This document shows positions 61,032 to 64,000 of a DNA stretch of 64,000 bases, piece after piece. The position numbers and the translations under genes were made by a program. The notes below the pieces were generated by a model. It was not told where the DNA came from, searched no databases, and saw only the letters and a list, made by a program, of their open reading frames with translations. How positions within the stretch are numbered: the first letter of the stretch is position 1; each line of letters begins with the position of its first letter. Source of the DNA: Massilia aquatica (GTDB lineage: Bacteria > Pseudomonadota > Gammaproteobacteria > Burkholderiales > Burkholderiaceae_D); the NCBI RefSeq assembly GCF_011682045.1, contig NZ_VVIW01000008.1, positions 1 through 64,000 on the forward strand, in the 5' to 3' direction.

Positions 61032-62671
61032 AACCCTTCATCAGCATCGGCGGCGGCGCGCACGCCAGGGCGGCTGTGGCGCCACCGCGCAGCGCCGCCG
61101 CGCCGCAGGTATTGAGCCGGTCCGGCGCCTTTGAAGGCAGCGCCGAGGAACGCAAGCTGCTGTGCTTGCTGTCGGACGGGCGGCTGCTGATCGCGCACGG
61201 CCAGCAATCCAATCCGCACGTGCTGTCGTACCGCGCGCGCTTGCAGAAGATGGCGCGCGAGTTCACCGTCAGCGTGGTCGACATCGAAACCATCGCCGCC
61301 CTGTACAACAACGGCGCGGGCGAGCAGGGCGGCCGACGCCACGAACACTCGATGATGCAGGTCACGGCCAAGGAGCTGCTCAATCACGCCTGCCGCGAAC
61401 GGGCTTCGGACATCCACATCCGCGTGCGCCGGTGCAGCACCGAGACCTATTTCCGCATCCATAACGACCTGGTCAGGATCGGCAGCCAGACCACCGAGTA
61501 CGGCGAGCGCCTGCTGGCCACCCTGTACGGCGCCATGACCTCGGTCTCCGACAGCTCGTACAAACCGACCGAGCGCCAGGACGCCAGCATCGCCGATCGC
61601 GACAAGCTGCCGCCGCAGCTGTACGGCGTGCGCATCGCCACCGCGCCCACCAGCGAGGGCACGCTGATGGTGCTGCGGCTGCTGTACAACGACGCCGGCG
61701 ACGCCGTCGACCTGCGTCCGCTCGGTTTCAGCGAAGCGCACGCCGAGCGCTTGCAGCGCCTGAAAGAGCAGCCGACCGGCATGAACATCATCAGCGGCCC
61801 GACCGGGTCCGGCAAATCGACCACCTTGCAGCGGGTGCTGAGCGGCGCCATCGTGCAGGCCGAGTACAAGCTGCACGTGCTGACCGTGGAAGACCCGGTC
61901 GAGTATCCGATCGACGGCGCGGTGCAGACCTCGGTGACCAACGCCGGCAGCGAGGAAGAGCGTTCGCGCCTGTTTTCGGCGGCGATCAGCAACGCCATGC
62001 GGCTCGACCCGGACACCATCATGATCGGCGAGATCCGCGACAAGGCCTCGGCCCAGAGCGCGCTGCGGGCCTCGATGACCGGCCACCAGGTCTGGACCAC
62101 GGTGCACGCCAACAGCGCCATTGCCATCGTCGACCGCCTGCTCGACCTGGGCCTGCCGATGAACATGGTGGCCGACCATACGGTGGTGACCGGCTTGATC
62201 AGCCAGCGCCTGGTCAAGCTGCTTTGCCCGCACTGCAAGGTGAAGCTGGTTGATGCGCCCGACGCGCTGGCGGCGCCCATGCTGGCGCGGGTGCGCCAGG
62301 CCACCGGCGGCGCTGTCGACCAGGTATGCCTGGCCGGCCCGGGCTGCGCGGCCTGCCGCCAGCAGGGTACGGCGGGGCGCAGCGTGGTGGCCGAGGTCAT
62401 CACGCCGGACGCGCGCTTTTTCGAGTTCATTCGCAACGGCGCCAAAAGCCAGGCGCTGGAGTATTGGCGCCGCGAGCTGGGCGGCCAGACCCTGCTCGAA
62501 CATACGCTGGCCAAGGTCGCGGCCGGCCTGGTCGATCCGCGCATGGCCGAGAAAATCGTCGGCCATCTGGCGCTTGAGGCGCCGCGTGTCGAGCGCCGTC
62601 TGAACGTGGTGCTTGAGGCGCCGCGCGTCGAGCGCCGCCTGAACGTGGTGGGGTCGGTTCATGCAGGTTGA
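61028..62671 (+). CDS. pilQ: Type IVb pilus assembly ATPase PilQ (GspE family)
   Basis: PilQ is the cytoplasmic ATPase that drives pilin assembly in R64-type systems. The 547-residue protein has an N-terminal domain, Walker A GPTGSGKSTTLQ near residues 258-268, an Asp box (VLTVEDPVEYPI), Walker B IMIGEIRD near 337-343 and His box TGHQVWTTVHANS. A CxxC pair (LCPHCK) and a second one (GCAACRQQ) form the zinc region. The C terminus ends with a 13-residue tandem duplication. It overlaps pilP and pilR. Confidence 0.95.
   Translation: MKPFISIGGGAHARAAVAPPRSAAAPQVLSRSGAFEGSAEERKLLCLLSDGRLLIAHGQQSNPHVLSYRARLQKMAREFTVSVVDIETIAALYNNGAGEQGGRRHEHSMMQVTAKELLNHACRERASDIHIRVRRCSTETYFRIHNDLVRIGSQTTEYGERLLATLYGAMTSVSDSSYKPTERQDASIADRDKLPPQLYGVRIATAPTSEGTLMVLRLLYNDAGDAVDLRPLGFSEAHAERLQRLKEQPTGMNIISGPTGSGKSTTLQRVLSGAIVQAEYKLHVLTVEDPVEYPIDGAVQTSVTNAGSEEERSRLFSAAISNAMRLDPDTIMIGEIRDKASAQSALRASMTGHQVWTTVHANSAIAIVDRLLDLGLPMNMVADHTVVTGLISQRLVKLLCPHCKVKLVDAPDALAAPMLARVRQATGGAVDQVCLAGPGCAACRQQGTAGRSVVAEVITPDARFFEFIRNGAKSQALEYWRRELGGQTLLEHTLAKVAAGLVDPRMAEKIVGHLALEAPRVERRLNVVLEAPRVERRLNVVGSVHAG
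62573..62650 (+). repeat. 39-bp in-frame tandem duplication at the 3' end of pilQ
   Basis: Two copies (62573-62611 and 62612-62650) encode LEAPRVERRLNVV twice. They differ at two third-codon positions only, so the duplication is fairly recent or held by selection. It extends the PilQ tail just before the pilR start at 62661. Confidence 0.85.
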
Positions 62672-63737
62672 CCTGAACCGCTGGTGGGCGCGCGCCCAGT
62701 TCGGCGAAGGGGTGCGGCTGCGCGTGTACCGCAAGATCGCCGCCATGCTGGGCAACGGCGTGCCGCTGCTGAAAATCCTCGACGAACTGTGGGAGCGGGC
62801 GTCCTTCGACGGGCGCAAGCCGCAGGAGCCGCTCGCCATCGTGCTGGCCGACTGCCGCCGCACGGTGCAGAACGGGCGCTTTCTCGGGGACGGCCTGGAA
62901 TACTGGATACCGAGCACCGAGCGCATGATCATCCTGGCCGGCGAACAGTCCGGCCGGCTGGAGGTCACCTTGCAGGTGCTGGCCGGGGTGGTCAAGTCGC
63001 AAAAGGAAATCAAGCGCGTGATCATCGGCGGGCTGTCGTATCCGCTGGCGATCTTCGGCATGGTGCTGGCCTATCTGTATGTGTTCGGCGTGACCGTGGT
63101 GCCGCAGTTCGCGCGCATGGTCGATCCGGAAAAGTGGCGCGGGTCGGCGCGCTCCCTGTACGTCATGTCGCAGCTGGTGCAGCAGTGGATGCTGCCGATC
63201 GTGGCCGGCATGCTGCTGGTGCTGGTCGCGATCGGACTGTCGATGCCGCGCTGGCGCGGCAATGTGCGCGTGGTGCTGGACCGCTATGCGCCGTATTCGA
63301 TTTACCGGTTGCAGGTCGGGAGCGGCTTCCTGATGGCGTTTTCGGCCTTGCAGTTCGCCGGCATCACGGTCGAAAAATCCTTGCAGCGCCTGTCCGGCCA
63401 GGCCCCGCCATGGCTGCGCGAACGGCTCGACGGCGCGCTGCTGGGGGTGAAGTCGGGCCTCAATTGCGGCGAAGCCTTACGCAACGCCGGCTACGGTTTT
63501 CCGTCGCCCGAAGTGGTCGACGATTTGTGCGTGTATGCCGAATACAAGGGCTTTGCCGACGCGCTCAAGATCCTGGCCGACGAATGGCTGGCCGAGGGTG
63601 TGGAGACGGTGAGCGCCCAGATGAAAGTACTGAACGGGTTTTCGGTGATTGCGCTGGCGCTGGTAATCGCCTGGCTGGTGACCGGGTTTTTCGGCATCCA
63701 GCAAGAGATCGCGAGCATGGCGCGCACCGGACGCTGA
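62661..63737 (+). CDS. pilR: Type IVb pilus inner-membrane platform protein PilR (GspF family)
   Basis: A 358-residue membrane protein of the T2SF/GspF fold, the platform on which the PilQ ATPase works. Two cytoplasmic T2SF helical domains are present: residues about 20-130 (RLRVYRKIAAMLGNGVPLLKILDEL, IILAGEQSGRLEVTLQVLAGVVKSQ) and about 220-325 (VGSGFLMAFSALQFAGITVEKSLQRLSGQAPPWLRERL). Membrane helices lie near 130-155, 170-195 and 330-350. It overlaps pilQ by 11 bases and is followed by the pilin gene. Confidence 0.94.
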   Translation: MQVDLNRWWARAQFGEGVRLRVYRKIAAMLGNGVPLLKILDELWERASFDGRKPQEPLAIVLADCRRTVQNGRFLGDGLEYWIPSTERMIILAGEQSGRLEVTLQVLAGVVKSQKEIKRVIIGGLSYPLAIFGMVLAYLYVFGVTVVPQFARMVDPEKWRGSARSLYVMSQLVQQWMLPIVAGMLLVLVAIGLSMPRWRGNVRVVLDRYAPYSIYRLQVGSGFLMAFSALQFAGITVEKSLQRLSGQAPPWLRERLDGALLGVKSGLNCGEALRNAGYGFPSPEVVDDLCVYAEYKGFADALKILADEWLAEGVETVSAQMKVLNGFSVIALALVIAWLVTGFFGIQQEIASMARTGR

Positions 63738-63797
63738 ACGGCGCCGCAGCTGCCGATATTATTTTTGATATTTTTTGACCATCCACTGGAGAACTTC

Positions 63798-64000
63798 ATG
63801 AAACAAGTCCGCTACCCACGCCGCCAATGCGGCGCTTCGCTGCTCGAAGCCATTGCCTATCTCGGCATCGCCGCCATCGTCATCCTGGGCGCGGTCTCGC
63901 TGCTGACCGGCGCGTTCAGCAGTGCGCAATCGAACCAGGCCGGCGAGGAAGTGACGGCGATCCGCACCGCCGTGCGCAAGCTGTACATGGGCCAGGGCTA
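63798..64000 (+). CDS. pilS: Type IVb major prepilin PilS, 5' part (cut by window end)
   Basis: The first 67 codons are present. The N terminus MKQVRYPRRQCG|ASLLEAIAYLGIAAIVILGAV has a basic leader of 12 residues ending in Gly, then Ala at +1, the required Glu at +5, and a hydrophobic helix, as in type IV prepilins cut by a PilD/PilU-type peptidase. Position after pilR matches the R64 pilQ-pilR-pilS order. GGAGAACTTC precedes the ATG. The globular pilin domain lies outside the window. Confidence 0.9.
   Translation, partial: MKQVRYPRRQCGASLLEAIAYLGIAAIVILGAVSLLTGAFSSAQSNQAGEEVTAIRTAVRKLYMGQG

Noticed and set aside
60308-63061. Antisense open frame of 917 codons opposite pilP-pilQ-pilR
   Set aside because: Crosses three genes with firm assignments and shows only low-complexity sequence.

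Overview
The window looks like chromosome of a GC-rich betaproteobacterium, most likely Oxalobacteraceae (the Massilia/Duganella/Janthinobacterium group). That rests on the high-GC codon use, the forms of the T6SS and T3SS proteins, the Crp-like regulator and the TonB/PepSY iron modules; no rRNA or other phylogenetic marker is present. Three envelope-spanning machines sit in 64 kb: a type VI secretion system (T6SS), part of a Ysc-type type III secretion system (T3SS), and the start of an R64-like type IVb pilus (T4bP) cluster.

Layout. 1-395: cut end of an IS3-family element, minus strand. 832-21501: one long plus-strand T6SS operon, tssE-F-G-H(clpV)-I(vgrG), a MORN-repeat protein, a DUF4280 PAAR-like protein, an unusual insert (61-aa membrane protein, periplasmic solute-binding protein, two divergent SDF-family carriers), then tssJ-K-L-M-A. 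Sheath and tube genes (tssB, tssC, hcp) are absent and would be expected to the left, beyond the IS element. 21620-29343: Crp-like regulator, oleate hydratase, alcohol dehydrogenase, a retropepsin-like protein with Sel1-like repeats, a candidate small RNA or attenuator, and a secreted BNR-repeat protein. 29479-30234: a lower-GC islet of two overlapping reading frames that resembles a toxin-tail/immunity remnant. 30267-39545: metal uptake. A minus-strand series (TonB receptor behind a cobalamin riboswitch, DUF2946, second TonB receptor, PepSY protein) diverges from a plus-strand DUF3325-DUF3649-PepSY operon with a possible Fur box.

40220-44951: PstS-like binding protein, chemoreceptor, EamA transporter, phosphopantetheinyl transferase and a small conserved hypothetical. 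45294-56061: T3SS genes in three transcription units. sctW, sycN-like, sctX, sctY and sctV on plus follow the Yersinia yopN-tyeA-sycN-yscX-yscY-yscV order. sctI-J-K-L plus a 78-aa protein lie on minus and converge on sctV. A small helical protein, a YscB-like chaperone, secretin sctC and a DUF4124-like protein lie on plus. The ATPase, C-ring, sctRSTU, sctD and translocon genes are not here. 56079-56777: an OmpR-family regulator with a degenerate receiver. 57032-64000: T4bP genes (TcpQ-domain protein, pilN, pilO, pilP, pilQ, pilR and the start of pilin pilS).

Working together: the T6SS and T3SS blocks are tightly overlapping operons (many ATGA overlaps), so subunits are probably made in coupled ratios. 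The regulator between the T3SS and pilus blocks is divergent from the pilus operon and convergent with the secretin operon, so it is the obvious candidate local controller. The most unusual element is the solute-binding-protein plus divergent SDF-carrier insert inside the T6SS operon.
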